Of a stretch of DNA of 64,000 bases, positions 26,201-35,309 are shown in pieces (the first letter of the stretch is position 1; each line of letters begins with the position of its first letter). The DNA is taken from NCBI RefSeq assembly GCF_900167045.1, contig NZ_FUXJ01000013.1:1-64000 (forward strand), written 5' to 3'. Both the position numbers and the translations under genes were made by a program. The notes under the pieces are model-generated. The model did not search any database. It had not been told where the DNA came from and saw only the letters and a program-made list of their open reading frames with translations. Origin of the DNA: Legionella maceachernii. Lineage in GTDB: Bacteria; Pseudomonadota; Gammaproteobacteria; Legionellales; Legionellaceae.

Positions 26201-27436
26201 TTAAAGTAATTTATATAGCTTAATAGGACGTTTTCGATGCTTAAGGAAAGCGTTTCCTAAAAATTCAGCGTTTATTTCCGGTACTTTGTTTAATGCATCC
26301 TCAGAAATTAACACAGTTGTATGGTATAACTTATTCAACTGTTCGATATGAGCTGCCGAATTAACAACATCACCAATAATTGTATATTCAACTCGTCTCT
26401 GATTACCAATAATTCCAGTTACCGCATAACCAAAATGCAATCCTATACCTAGTTTCATGGGTGGTAACTCACCCTTTTTTATTTCTTCCTCATTACGCTT
26501 GACGATAGCCAAGGCAGCGTGGACTGCATTAGCTACATCATTATTACTGGAAATAGGGGCGCCAAAGATTGCCATAAAACCATCACCTAAAAATTTATTT
26601 ATAATTCCTTTATTTTCATGGACGATATCTATCGCATACCTAAAAAAATGATTGAGATAATTAACAACCGTTGATGCATCATTTTGTTCACTGAAAAGAG
26701 TAAAATTTCTTAGGTCTAAAAACATAATGCAAACAGGCAGGCTCTCAGTAGCATTCGTATTTTTTGATAATAATTTAGTAACCACTTCGGGTGAAACATG
26801 CTGGCCAAAAATACTAGCAATGCGATCACGTTCTATTTGCGCCTCAAAAGCCACAGTGAGTTGAGTTTTAATACGCGAGGTAATAAAGGCAGTAACGAGG
26901 CCACAAATGAATAAAGTTACACTACGGACGAATAATGTGAACCATTCTATCTTGAGTGAATGAACTTCAATAAAATGGGTTGAGTATAGGAGATAGTAGG
27001 TAAGTCCTCCGTATTCAAAGGCGGCCACAATTCCTGCGAAGCGACATAACCATTCATTTAATGTTAAGGAGGAAAGAAAAATAAAAATGGCATAAATTAA
27101 AAGAGGGGACATTAAAAATATATAATTGAGCATTACATAATCAGAAAGAAGAATAATGGCTAAAGTGGGAATACTAATTTCGATAAAAGTGGTCAAATAG
27201 CGTAAAAAAAGAGGGATGTTTTTTTGATAATGAGTGTATTGATCAATCATTTTTCTCGTTAATAAAAAATAGACAGCAATACTTCCTAAATAAATGGGCA
27301 AGAATAACGGTGTCTTTTGAGGTGAAAAAGCAGTAAATAAGCCCCACATGAGTGCCAGAAAAATAAAAACGGCGGTTAAAATGGTCGCCCTTAATTTCTC
27401 GCTTTTTAAAATTTCCAACTCTAACGGGGTTTGCAT
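26201..27436 (-). CDS. Membrane-bound class III adenylate cyclase
   Basis: 411 residues: six membrane helices (about 18-185), a linker typical of cyclases (GQHVSPEVVTKLL), then the catalytic domain. Metal aspartates are D241 (MFLDLRNFT) and D285 (KFLGDGFMAIFG); K281 and D356 (YTIIGDVVN) are the adenine-selecting pair, so cAMP is the expected product. N359 is present, but the transition-state arginine four residues on is a histidine (VNSAAHIEQ), which should weaken catalysis. The next gene begins 37 bases downstream, forming a pair with the flavoprotein. Multi-TM cyclases of this shape are common in Legionella. Confidence 0.87.
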   Translation of the reverse strand: MQTPLELEILKSEKLRATILTAVFIFLALMWGLFTAFSPQKTPLFLPIYLGSIAVYFLLTRKMIDQYTHYQKNIPLFLRYLTTFIEISIPTLAIILLSDYVMLNYIFLMSPLLIYAIFIFLSSLTLNEWLCRFAGIVAAFEYGGLTYYLLYSTHFIEVHSLKIEWFTLFVRSVTLFICGLVTAFITSRIKTQLTVAFEAQIERDRIASIFGQHVSPEVVTKLLSKNTNATESLPVCIMFLDLRNFTLFSEQNDASTVVNYLNHFFRYAIDIVHENKGIINKFLGDGFMAIFGAPISSNNDVANAVHAALAIVKRNEEEIKKGELPPMKLGIGLHFGYAVTGIIGNQRRVEYTIIGDVVNSAAHIEQLNKLYHTTVLISEDALNKVPEINAEFLGNAFLKHRKRPIKLYKLL

Positions 27437-27888
27437 AGTAAGCCAGGCTTCTTCCTTTCTATTATTTCCATTTTAGACTATTAAGATGGCCATAGCCGAG
27501 CAGCTTTCAATCACAAAATACTTATCTTTTTTCTGGTGTATTTAGTTTAATTACTACTTACATGGTAATAAATAACTCTTTCGGAGTACAAAGTAGAGCT
27601 GTGAAATATGAAGTTTTAAAAAGCCATAAGGAAAATTATTCAAATTTGATTGAGTGTAAGATGATATTAAAATTGGAGGATTAAAATTTTCCGAAGCTAT
27701 ATTTGTAAATCCCAAATCGGAAGAATCTTTCGCTGCTCAAAGAGCTTGTTATTTGATTTAATATATTCCCAAACTGCATGAATATGGAATGGACATGGAA
27801 CAATAGGTATAAAAGATCCCAGAAAAAATTTTGTAAAAAACCCATAAGATAAATTGCAGCGAGATAAAAGACTCCTATGTCTTGAAAT
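27437..27888. other. Gene-poor stretch with possible SH3-like gene relic
   Basis: 452 bases upstream of the toxin-antitoxin promoter. The plus strand at 27601-27684 reads VKYEVLKSHKENYSNLIECK and then stops after LKLED; this resembles the opening of small variant-SH3 proteins and may be a truncated relic. A 67-codon minus frame at 27697-27900 ends FEQRKILPIWDLQI and is not recognised. Nothing else is convincing. Confidence 0.3.
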
Positions 27889-27917
27889 TTGATGGTACAC
27901 CTAATTTGGTGTACAAT
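27889..27917 (+). promoter_or_regulatory. higBA-type promoter with overlapping operator
   Basis: GTACACC-TAATTT-GGTGTAC (27895-27914) is a perfect 7-bp inverted repeat. It fills the spacer of a candidate promoter, TTGATG (27889-27894), 17 bases, TACAAT (27912-27917). The toxin start follows at 27940. This is the typical position for HigA-type autorepression. Confidence 0.7.
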
Positions 27918-27939
27918 TAAAAAATAAAAGAGCTTTAAT

Positions 27940-28217
27940 GTGATAACAGAAGTTCAAATAACAAGAAATGCATTGAAAGATTTAAAAAGAACTCCTAAAT
28001 ATTTACAAGAAAAATTTCGTGCTTGGGTTGTAGCTGTAAATCATGTCGGTTTAGAGGAAACAAGAAAGAGGCCAGGTTGGCATGACGAGCCCTTGTTAGG
28101 TGAAAAGGCCAGAGATCCATTCGTTTAAATAAACAATGGAGAGCGGTGTATATTATTAAAGATAATGGAACAATTGAATTTGTTGAAGTGATGGAGGTAA
28201 TGCCTCATGAGTACTAA
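27940..28217 (+). pseudogene. higB: HigB/RelE-like toxin gene, frameshifted
   Basis: It starts at GTG: MITEVQITRNALKDLKRTPK, then FRAWVVAVNHVGLEETRKRP, PLLGEKA. The frame ends early at 28128, but the next frame continues RSIRLNKQWRAVYIIKDNG and FVEVMEVMPHEY, ending at 28217 inside the antitoxin start. Together they make a normal-length RelE-superfamily mRNA interferase of the HigB group. One lost base at about 28113 (in GCCAGAGATCC) explains the break. The conserved RxIRLxxxWRAVY core is cut off from the N-terminus, so the toxin should be inactive. Confidence 0.85.
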
Positions 28218-28521
28218 AGATAGTTTAAATGCTTTAGAAGCAACTAAAAATATTTGGAATGAAATGACATTCGGCGGACTTGTTCGTTCCCTGAGAATTA
28301 GTGATGAAATTACTCAAGTCGAATTAGCAAATAGGGTGGGAGTTTCTAAGCAGTTTCTTAGCGATGTCGAGCATAATAGAAAAGATGTGGGCATTGCTTT
28401 TGCAAAAAAAGTGTCTGATGCACTTGGGTATTCTATAGAGCCACTAATCGAGCTTTTAATTAGAGATCAATTGAGGCGCCAACATCTTAATTATATTGTT
28501 GAATTAAAGCATGCCTCTTAA
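28207..28521 (+). CDS. higA: HigA-like antitoxin, XRE helix-turn-helix
   Basis: 104 residues. The HTH reads GGLVRSLRISDEITQVELAN then RVGVSKQFLSDVEHNRKDVG, followed by a leucine-rich helical C-terminus. It overlaps the 3' end of the toxin frame by 11 bases, the normal order for HigBA. It should repress its own promoter at the 27895-27914 palindrome. The antitoxin is intact while the toxin is broken, as expected if the toxin was lost first. Confidence 0.85.
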   Translation: MSTKDSLNALEATKNIWNEMTFGGLVRSLRISDEITQVELANRVGVSKQFLSDVEHNRKDVGIAFAKKVSDALGYSIEPLIELLIRDQLRRQHLNYIVELKHAS

Positions 28522-28855
28522 TGCACTCACATATGCGATGGGAAAACTTAATGGATTTTAAGGAAAGAAAAGAAAAATTCTATGATCGATTTGGTATTGA
28601 GGACAATGTCACTGCACAAGTAAGTCTTGTAATTAAATCAGCGAATTGAGTTATCGTCGCGAACGAAGTGAGCTTTTTTTGGATAATCTTTGCTCACGCC
28701 CGCGGCGGAGTCTAGCTTTTTAGCGCAGAGTTCCTGGATCCCGCAGGCAAGCCGCGCGACGTCGAGAACTGAGCTGGACTGGGTTTTCAGGGATGTGTGG
28801 AGAATTCAGCGAAAGTGAGGGAGCTCCTCCTGCACTCGCATGCGTCAAAATAGTC
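28522..28855. other. Intergenic region: small relic ORF and GC-rich repeat
   Basis: A 32-codon plus frame at 28551-28649 (MDFKERKEKFYDRFGIEDNV...) has no recognised family and may be a fragment. From about 28655 the base composition turns GC-rich with many CGCG steps, unlike the surroundings, and includes the palindromic element at 28734-28764. This looks like a transferred or repeat-derived boundary of the toxin-antitoxin islet. Confidence 0.4.
28734..28764. repeat. GC-rich palindromic extragenic element, copy B
   Basis: CTGGATCCCGCAGGCAAGCC followed by GCGCGACGTCG. It aligns with copy A at 260-292 (shared TGGAT, CCGC, CAAGCCGCG, ACGT), but the palindrome is degraded by substitutions. Both copies lie beside helix-turn-helix/toxin-antitoxin-type genes. 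Confidence 0.5.
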
Positions 28856-30208
28856 TCACAGATTAAAGGCATTATCTGTCGCTGGCTGCTGTGGAACAAA
28901 ATTTACCGCCGGTGAAGTAAGGCTAGGGTTTATTCTCATATCTTTTTCTTTCTGGATGTCAAATTTCACCCGAATAAACTCTAGACGACGCATCAACGAG
29001 CCTTCGGAATTAAAATTTGGATGCAGCTTAGCCTTCTCTGCTAAGTCTTCTAAAACCTGCATAACCATTGCACCCTCTTCGATAGTCTCTATGGCCTCAT
29101 TCACAATATCATGGTGATGGCGATTCCAATGCCCTGTGAAAAATAAACCAATAGCAGGGATGCACCAATTTCGTTTCGAGTAATCGATCAAGAGATTGAG
29201 TACATTCTCTTCAAGCGTTTCATTCTCAATCCATAAATGTTTGTATGCTGGATTCAGTTTCTCATGAAAACGCAATTGCCTTGAGGCCTCTTCTCCACCT
29301 ATTTTTTGCAGAAATTGTTCTTGTTCTTCGGTAAAATTAAATTCTTCAGGTCTACGTAAATAATTCAATAACGTTTGCATAACGTCAGGCAAGTAGGTTT
29401 CCGGTTTAGAAGCTAAAAAACTGTCTATAGAAGAATCCGCTACTCCTGCCAATATAGACAAGCCAATAAACACATCGATAAAATCATTTACCTTTTCTTG
29501 CGCTTGTGGAGAAAAATCGACATTAAGTGTTTCCCGGGTGTAAGGGCAGATAATTTGATTGTAACCTAAGGGAGAGCCGTCTATCTGCAGTAATTTTTGT
29601 CTATTCTCTTCAACGATAGCGGTCTGTTTCCGAAACATTAACATAGCAAACTGACCCAGTGAAAAAAAAGCATATCCCCCATTCAGCATTAGGAGGAATA
29701 TAAAACCAATTAAAACAGCAAGTGGTGAATTAGCTTGCTGTGATTGCATTATGGCAAGAAAATTACCAGGTTGGAATAACAAATTTGCACAAACGCTTCT
29801 CTCCATTTCTATGATTTGCGCAACATTGAAACCACGCTCTATCATGCTTAGTAAGAATTCTTTATAAAGCTGCTCTCTGGGAGATAAACCCTCCGCAAGG
29901 CTAAGGGCCACCTTTATACCGGAGTTATCACTATTCGCTGATTCGACAATAGCGCGAGCCTCGTCATTTTGTCGTAAGCTAGTCTCTAATGAACTTTTCG
30001 ACAATAAACGTATTCCATGCGGCTTATGCTGCTTAACATAGCTTACAAAAATGGCGTCATCAGGAATTTCCATGAGCGCGGCATCTTGAAGATAGGTGCT
30101 CGCCTCTTTAAGTTGTTCTCTATATTGATCCAAATTAATGAGACAAAGTATCAAAATAAAAACCTCATTTGGCGATTGGCGAATACAAAAAATTAACCAA
30201 TCAGACAA
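28856..30208 (-). CDS. Possible Legionella-type effector with one membrane hairpin
   Basis: 450 residues if the TTG at 30208 is used; the true start is uncertain and the first internal ATG is at residue 46 (MEIPDDAIF). A hydrophobic hairpin lies at about 165-195 (PLAVLIGFIFLLMLNGGYAFF, SLGQFAMLMF). A C-terminal region with LIDYSKRNWCIPAIGLFFTG and HWNRHHHDIVNEAI recalls a domain I associate with uncharacterised Legionella proteins (DUF5617-like, from memory). A short ICPYTRETLNVDFSP segment vaguely resembles a U-box core. No enzyme motif. A membrane-targeted effector is plausible but unproven. Confidence 0.5.
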   Translation of the reverse strand: MSDWLIFCIRQSPNEVFILILCLINLDQYREQLKEASTYLQDAALMEIPDDAIFVSYVKQHKPHGIRLLSKSSLETSLRQNDEARAIVESANSDNSGIKVALSLAEGLSPREQLYKEFLLSMIERGFNVAQIIEMERSVCANLLFQPGNFLAIMQSQQANSPLAVLIGFIFLLMLNGGYAFFSLGQFAMLMFRKQTAIVEENRQKLLQIDGSPLGYNQIICPYTRETLNVDFSPQAQEKVNDFIDVFIGLSILAGVADSSIDSFLASKPETYLPDVMQTLLNYLRRPEEFNFTEEQEQFLQKIGGEEASRQLRFHEKLNPAYKHLWIENETLEENVLNLLIDYSKRNWCIPAIGLFFTGHWNRHHHDIVNEAIETIEEGAMVMQVLEDLAEKAKLHPNFNSEGSLMRRLEFIRVKFDIQKEKDMRINPSLTSPAVNFVPQQPATDNAFNL

Positions 30209-30333
30209 AAAATACTCATTTTGGCTATTTTAAATGGGATTAGCCTTTTTTTCAACTGATTAGCAATGAGCGCGAAACGGTTAGCTGATTGCGCTACCCA
30301 ATTTTAGATGACTAAGATCGTTTATAATTAAGG

Positions 30334-31839
30334 CTATTTTCCTGGTATACCAGCACCGGAATTAGGCAAATTTTTATAATAACGAAGCGAGGGAGCTAAG
30401 CGTGAGGATGCGATTTGAACTGTGTTTTGTTGCTCAGGGGTTGAGAAGAATTGCACCATGTCTTTAACCTGTTGCAAACTGATTTTAGCATTAATTAAAT
30501 CCAATCGAACCTGCGTTGTCGTTTGTTCTCGCTGATTCACCAAAAAAAGGGTGCTATCCCCTGCGTAGAATTTTTTAATTTCGCCGTGCTCTACTTTTTT
30601 TGCCAAGCGCAAAGAACGTGTCAGCAGATTAATCTGTTGGCTGTACATTCGGATGGCAATAAAAAGGTTGGCTAACTGGTTACTTAATTTTTCATAGATA
30701 AATTTTCTTTTAGTCTTTATTTGCTGAAGTTCGCTAGTGCTACTTAAGAGTCTTCCTTTCGCTTCACGCTGACAAAACGGAAATTTAAAAGAAATCCCTA
30801 CGAGTGCTGCTTGAGGGATTAACCTTGGATATCCTCCGCTTCCATATTGTTTAGAGGTGTAGGCCATGGCATCTAAGTTGGGTAATAAATCATTGCGAGC
30901 CAAATTTTGTTTCATTTTAATGATTCGATAATAACTCTCCATTTTACGAAGCTCTGGGTGGCCTTTTAGTTTGTCAAAAATAGTCGATACCGTAAGCCGT
31001 TTATCCGCTACTTGGAGGGGTAGTTGCGAGGTTTTGGGTTTTAATCTTCGGCCTCTTTCGTCTCGATAATAAATCGAAAGATTTATCGCGGCTTGCTCTA
31101 ACATCATCTCGCCTTGATTAACAAATTGCTCGCGTTGGATCATCATTTGTAAATTTTCGGCTATGGCCAGTTTCGCTAACTCACCTTGATTTGCTTGCTT
31201 TGTGATAGCATTTTGTCTCTTCTTTGCCAAAGAGAGTAACTGTTTAAAAGCCTTTAATTGAAATCCAGCTTCTACCCATCGCCAATAAGCTTGTATGGCT
31301 TCTTGGTATATTTTTATTTTTGTGGAGGCGGCATTTTGATTGTTAAGATGAATCGTTTCAGCTTGCGTAAAAAGAGCAGTTCGTTCTTTATCAACTGCCC
31401 TATTTCTAAGTAAGGGAAAGGACAAACCCACACGGTATTCACCACCGGAATTGGTAAGATAATTTTGGTAATAGATCGGCCAATCACCGCGTCCAATACG
31501 GTATCCGCCAAACAATTTCAATCCATTTCTTAGCGTGGGTACGACTAATTCATTATCAATATGCGTATTAACATAGCCGCCAAAGGGCTGGGAGCGGCTA
31601 TTAATGTTCAAGTTGGGATCAAATTTGCCGAGGGCGCTGATGTAATCTCCTTGCGCTTTACTTATCTCTAAATAAGCAATGATCACTTGCGGATAAAACT
31701 GATCAATTTTCTCAAGGATATCGGTTAACTTCAAGGGTTGGTTAACCTTAGAAAAGCTTTCGGAGGAGCTCAACAGCAACAAGATGAGTAATATCGGATT
31801 GATAAATGACTTATACTTGCTAACCAAAATATTGCTCAT
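30334..31839 (-). CDS. TolC-family outer-membrane efflux protein
   Basis: 501 residues: a signal segment (INPILLILLLLSSSESFSK), then the duplicated helical-hairpin TolC architecture. Each half has a strand region and long coiled-coil helices (YIQEAIQAYWRWVEAGFQLK-like, RQNAITKQANQGELAKLAIA, LNNQLANLFIAIRMYSQQIN-like). It forms the outer-membrane channel of the tripartite exporter encoded with the adaptor and ABC-like genes. Its start overlaps the adaptor stop by 4 bases, so translation is coupled. Confidence 0.85.
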   Translation of the reverse strand: MSNILVSKYKSFINPILLILLLLSSSESFSKVNQPLKLTDILEKIDQFYPQVIIAYLEISKAQGDYISALGKFDPNLNINSRSQPFGGYVNTHIDNELVVPTLRNGLKLFGGYRIGRGDWPIYYQNYLTNSGGEYRVGLSFPLLRNRAVDKERTALFTQAETIHLNNQNAASTKIKIYQEAIQAYWRWVEAGFQLKAFKQLLSLAKKRQNAITKQANQGELAKLAIAENLQMMIQREQFVNQGEMMLEQAAINLSIYYRDERGRRLKPKTSQLPLQVADKRLTVSTIFDKLKGHPELRKMESYYRIIKMKQNLARNDLLPNLDAMAYTSKQYGSGGYPRLIPQAALVGISFKFPFCQREAKGRLLSSTSELQQIKTKRKFIYEKLSNQLANLFIAIRMYSQQINLLTRSLRLAKKVEHGEIKKFYAGDSTLFLVNQREQTTTQVRLDLINAKISLQQVKDMVQFFSTPEQQNTVQIASSRLAPSLRYYKNLPNSGAGIPGK

Positions 31840-32822
31840 AACTTTCTGTACTCATTATCGCTTTCCGGAGGAAATCCATTGAATTGACGCCAAAGCTCAT
31901 ACCATAAGGGTACTCTACCTAATTGAACCCAGCCATGAACCAAGACTCCTTGTCTTAAAAACCTGATATTAGGCCAAGGCTCGTTTGGCACAATGACCAC
32001 TCGAAAGAAGCCCTGGCCATTATCTGTTGGATCAATAAATGCAACTGTTCCTCTGAAAGTTCCTACCGCAATTTCAGGCCATCCCCGAAATTGAATGGCC
32101 GGCCAACCCTCAAATTGCAGCTGTGCTTTCTGGTTTAAGCGAACAAAAGGTATATCATTGCCGTCAATCCACAATTCTACGGCTCGTGACTTAGTATCGG
32201 GAATAATTTGCGCTAAAACCTGTCCAGCACTCACAACGACGCTTTGCTCACCGGTCAAACGCTTAAAAATAGTACCTGCTACATGTGCTTTAATGACTTG
32301 GGTTTGTTGTCGAGCAATTCGTATATCAATGTTCACTTTGTCGATATTCGCTTGCGCGAGATCGTTTTGATATTTTGCATACTCAATTTGTGCGAGTTCA
32401 TACTGACGTTTTGAGTTTATCCCGTCTGTATATAGCCTCTTTTGTCTATCCACATTGGATTTTCCTGCGGCTATAGCTTGTTTGGCGGCTTCGATTCTAA
32501 GTAGAGTTGCTTGTTTTTCAAGCTCAAGACGGGATAAAAGTTCAGGGTCGTTATCCGATACATCCACAATAGGGTCTCCCGGTTTCACTGTCATGCCCTC
32601 ATCAACATACCATTTTTTTATTCGTCCACTAATGGGGGAATTGACAGTATGTAATCGCTCTGTCGGCGAATAGGCAATAACTCTGCCATTGCCTAACGCA
32701 AATTGTTGCCATGGCGTCAACAAAAGGATGAGAACTACGCCTAAAAAAATGGGTAAGGTAATGAATATAACTGTTCTTGGTTTAGGTAATTTTTTTAGAA
32801 TGGTATAGGAATAAAGTTTCAT
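31836..32822 (-). CDS. HlyD-family periplasmic adaptor
   Basis: 328 residues: one N-terminal membrane helix (VIFITLPIFLGVVLILLL), a lipoyl half (VNSPISGRIKKWYVDEGMTV, KPGDPIVDVSD), a coiled-coil hairpin (about 95-175), the second lipoyl half (VIKAHVAGTIFKRLTGEQSV) and a beta-barrel domain (DTKSRAVELWIDGNDIPF). This is the standard membrane-fusion protein linking an inner-membrane pump to TolC. It overlaps both neighbours by 4 bases. Substrate unknown. Confidence 0.9.
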   Translation of the reverse strand: MKLYSYTILKKLPKPRTVIFITLPIFLGVVLILLLTPWQQFALGNGRVIAYSPTERLHTVNSPISGRIKKWYVDEGMTVKPGDPIVDVSDNDPELLSRLELEKQATLLRIEAAKQAIAAGKSNVDRQKRLYTDGINSKRQYELAQIEYAKYQNDLAQANIDKVNIDIRIARQQTQVIKAHVAGTIFKRLTGEQSVVVSAGQVLAQIIPDTKSRAVELWIDGNDIPFVRLNQKAQLQFEGWPAIQFRGWPEIAVGTFRGTVAFIDPTDNGQGFFRVVIVPNEPWPNIRFLRQGVLVHGWVQLGRVPLWYELWRQFNGFPPESDNEYRKL

Positions 32823-34399
32823 ATATTCACAATAGAAAAGTGAGCCGATAAGGGTAAATCTGAGCGTTTACTTAAAATGATTAAAAGAGTGCTCTCTAAA
32901 CGTTCTAATAAAACGAAGATTTCTTTAAGCGTTTGTGAGTCGAACAAGTCAAGACCCCTATCAATAACCAAAAGCTGTGGTTTTAAGAAAAAAGCACGTG
33001 CTATCATTAGTTTTGTAAGCTCAACTTCGGTAAACACACTTTGCCAGTCATAGATCACAGTATGGAGATCTTCCGGTAGCTTTCTAATTTTATCAATGAG
33101 TTGTAATCGCTCCAGTAAAGCATAGACTTCTTTATTAGCAATGTTTTTGTGCCGCAAAAATAGATTGTCATAAATACTTCCTGCAAACCATTGAGTACCC
33201 GTAATAAGAAGACTGTGATGACGCAAGGGAACAAGATGTTTATTATCACAGGGGACTTCATTGATATCGATTTTCAAGAGATTATGGTTTGTGAAACCAA
33301 ATAATTCCTCAACAAAATTTTGGCATAAGTCCGAGCTTTCTGTTTTTATGATGAGAGGGCGCTTAACTGTGACAACTGCCTCATTATTTGCACCAAATCG
33401 TAATCGGAGATGATCTAATGAAGAGAGAAAACTAAGCGATTTTTGTTCTTTTTCAGCGGGTAGACTAAGAAGTGCGCTTATTTTGTCAGAGGAGGCTCGC
33501 AAATCATAATAGTTTTCCAATAATGTTCCGAACCGTTTGAACGCATAGATGAACGATCCGAGAACGATTTCTGAGGCGACTAACTGACCAAGGCTTAATT
33601 GGTTATTAATAACAAGGTACCCCCCTAAGCCGAGCAGCAGGCTAGTTGCCAGGGCTGATAAAAGGTAAAAACCAGTTTGCTGCTTGATGAGTTCTTTGAA
33701 ATGTTGATTTCTCACTTTAAGAAATTCGACAAGTCTACGATCGGTTTCTTGAAGAACGAATCGATCGTAGAAGTTGAATTTAAATAAAAAGCGATTGATT
33801 AAAATTTCCTCTAACCAAGTGCCAATCTTATGTTTTTTATCACACTCTTGTTTTGCTGAATATAAAGCTTTGCCATAGGGAAGAAAAATAATGAGTAGAA
33901 CGCTAAGGATAATAAAGCCATCAAAAATAATAAAAAGAGGATGGTAGGCTAAAAGCAAAATTAAGCCAAAAAACACTTGCAGACCTAAATTGATTCCGTA
34001 AATCAAAAGGCTAGCCAGTGACTTTTTTATAGTCACAATCTCAAAAAAGCGATTGACTAATTCAGGCCCATAATGGGTGGAAAAATTATTTAGTGATAAG
34101 TGAGCGAGTTGATCCGTTAAATTTAAACTCACTTTTACCATCAACTTCTGTTGAATGATTTCTATGATAATTAGTTGCCAAACACTGAGAGCCCCCAAAC
34201 TGATCATTAAGACGAAAACCATTACACTCAGTGTAAACACCGGCTGTAATAATTTTCCAAAAGCAATTAAATTAACCAATGTCTGGGCTGCAATAGGCAC
34301 AATCAAAGACAACATACTGACCAGCACACTGATAATGACAATCGAGAGAAGGGTTGACTTATCTAATACATCTGCTGTGAGAGAAACCGTTTTCGCCAT
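32819..34399 (-). CDS. ABC-exporter-like protein with degenerate nucleotide-binding domain
   Basis: 526 residues. Residues 1-300 form a six-helix ABC exporter transmembrane domain resembling type I secretion pumps (NFSTHYGPELVNRFFEIVTI, LASEIVLGSFIYAFKRFGTL). The C-terminal 200 residues align in order with a nucleotide-binding domain but lack its motifs: where Walker A should be there is IIKTESSDLCQNFVEELFG, the signature is FTEVELTKLMIARAF, and Walker B, LLVIDRGLD, has Arg for the catalytic Glu. The Q-loop-like TGTQWFAGSIYDNLF persists. It probably cannot hydrolyse ATP alone. It is the first gene of the ABC-HlyD-TolC operon, 60 bases after LysR. Confidence 0.8.
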   Translation of the reverse strand: MAKTVSLTADVLDKSTLLSIVIISVLVSMLSLIVPIAAQTLVNLIAFGKLLQPVFTLSVMVFVLMISLGALSVWQLIIIEIIQQKLMVKVSLNLTDQLAHLSLNNFSTHYGPELVNRFFEIVTIKKSLASLLIYGINLGLQVFFGLILLLAYHPLFIIFDGFIILSVLLIIFLPYGKALYSAKQECDKKHKIGTWLEEILINRFLFKFNFYDRFVLQETDRRLVEFLKVRNQHFKELIKQQTGFYLLSALATSLLLGLGGYLVINNQLSLGQLVASEIVLGSFIYAFKRFGTLLENYYDLRASSDKISALLSLPAEKEQKSLSFLSSLDHLRLRFGANNEAVVTVKRPLIIKTESSDLCQNFVEELFGFTNHNLLKIDINEVPCDNKHLVPLRHHSLLITGTQWFAGSIYDNLFLRHKNIANKEVYALLERLQLIDKIRKLPEDLHTVIYDWQSVFTEVELTKLMIARAFFLKPQLLVIDRGLDLFDSQTLKEIFVLLERLESTLLIILSKRSDLPLSAHFSIVNI

Positions 34400-34459
34400 T
34401 CTTTCTGTCCTTATCTATGTGGATAGCTTCCCGAACGCGCTATTAAAAGCATTTAATCA

Positions 34460-35308
34460 CTAATGCTTCAGTTTTTTCAATAAGAAAAACTCTAGTGACT
34501 CTATCGCTTTACTTGGATTATTTTTTTTCATCAAGCAAACACGAATATCATTTAAAGAAGGTAAAAAATCGAAATCTAACCGCTCAAGATAGGGAGGAAT
34601 GAGAGTTCGTTGGATAGCGGTGATACCTAATCCAGCACGTACAGCGGCCATTTTACCAGCATAACTTGGGCTACTATAAACTAATCGCCATTTAATTTTA
34701 TTTCTATTCAGTGAATTAATGACATCACCTCGATAAATGCAAGGAGAAGGGGACAAAACTAAGGGAACGACTCCTTTTTCAGAGAAGACGGGTAGTAATT
34801 CCTTTTTACCTATCCATTCCACAGGTTCAGACCAAACATTCATTACTGAAGCACCTTCTTGTGAATTCGTTTTAAGCAGAATTAAATCAAATTTATCTTG
34901 GTTGAATTTATCAATAAGATTTAAAGAAAGATCGCATTCAACATTGAGAATTACTCTTGGATGCAAACGCCCAAACTCCACTAAAACGTCTGATAAAATC
35001 ATACTTGCAAAATCTTCGGGTAAACCAAGTCTAATCTCCCCATGAATTTCAGGTGCTTTGAAATAGTCAAGTGATTCTCGATGTAATTCATAAATTCGTT
35101 TTGCATAACTTAAGAAGAGCTCTCCATCAGTCGTCAGAGACAGCGTCTTACCTCTATGAAACAAAGGCTTTTCTACTAAGCTCTCAAGCTTAGCAATTTG
35201 TTGGCTAATGGCCGATTGCGTACGTCCCACCCTTTCAGCCGCTTTAGTAAAACTGTTTGTTTCTGCTACAGCGAGAAAACATTGCAGAGTAATGGTATCA
35301 AGAGACAT
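34460..35308 (-). CDS. LysR-family transcriptional regulator
   Basis: 282 residues: an N-terminal winged HTH (LQCFLAVAETNSFTKAAERV, GRTQSAISQQIAKLESLV) and a periplasmic-binding-like effector domain (EIRLGLPEDFASMILSDVL, YAGKMAAVRAGLGITAIQRT). It is divergent from dabB with about 100 bases between starts, the classic arrangement for a LysR controlling the adjacent operon; LysR genes also flank DAB operons in other bacteria. It is also 60 bases upstream of the ABC-like operon on its own strand, so it may control both. Its ribosome site lies in a hairpin (35310-35328). Confidence 0.92.
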   Translation of the reverse strand: MSLDTITLQCFLAVAETNSFTKAAERVGRTQSAISQQIAKLESLVEKPLFHRGKTLSLTTDGELFLSYAKRIYELHRESLDYFKAPEIHGEIRLGLPEDFASMILSDVLVEFGRLHPRVILNVECDLSLNLIDKFNQDKFDLILLKTNSQEGASVMNVWSEPVEWIGKKELLPVFSEKGVVPLVLSPSPCIYRGDVINSLNRNKIKWRLVYSSPSYAGKMAAVRAGLGITAIQRTLIPPYLERLDFDFLPSLNDIRVCLMKKNNPSKAIESLEFFLLKKLKH

Positions 35309-35309
35309 A

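Noticed and set aside
27697-27900. 67-residue minus frame before higB
   Set aside because: No ribosome site or domain recognised; it overlaps the higBA promoter palindrome and is more likely chance.
28522-28855. CRISPR-like or insertion-sequence remnant in the GC-rich stretch
   Set aside because: No direct repeats with regular spacers, transposase fragment or terminal inverted repeats are visible; only the single palindrome relates to another site.
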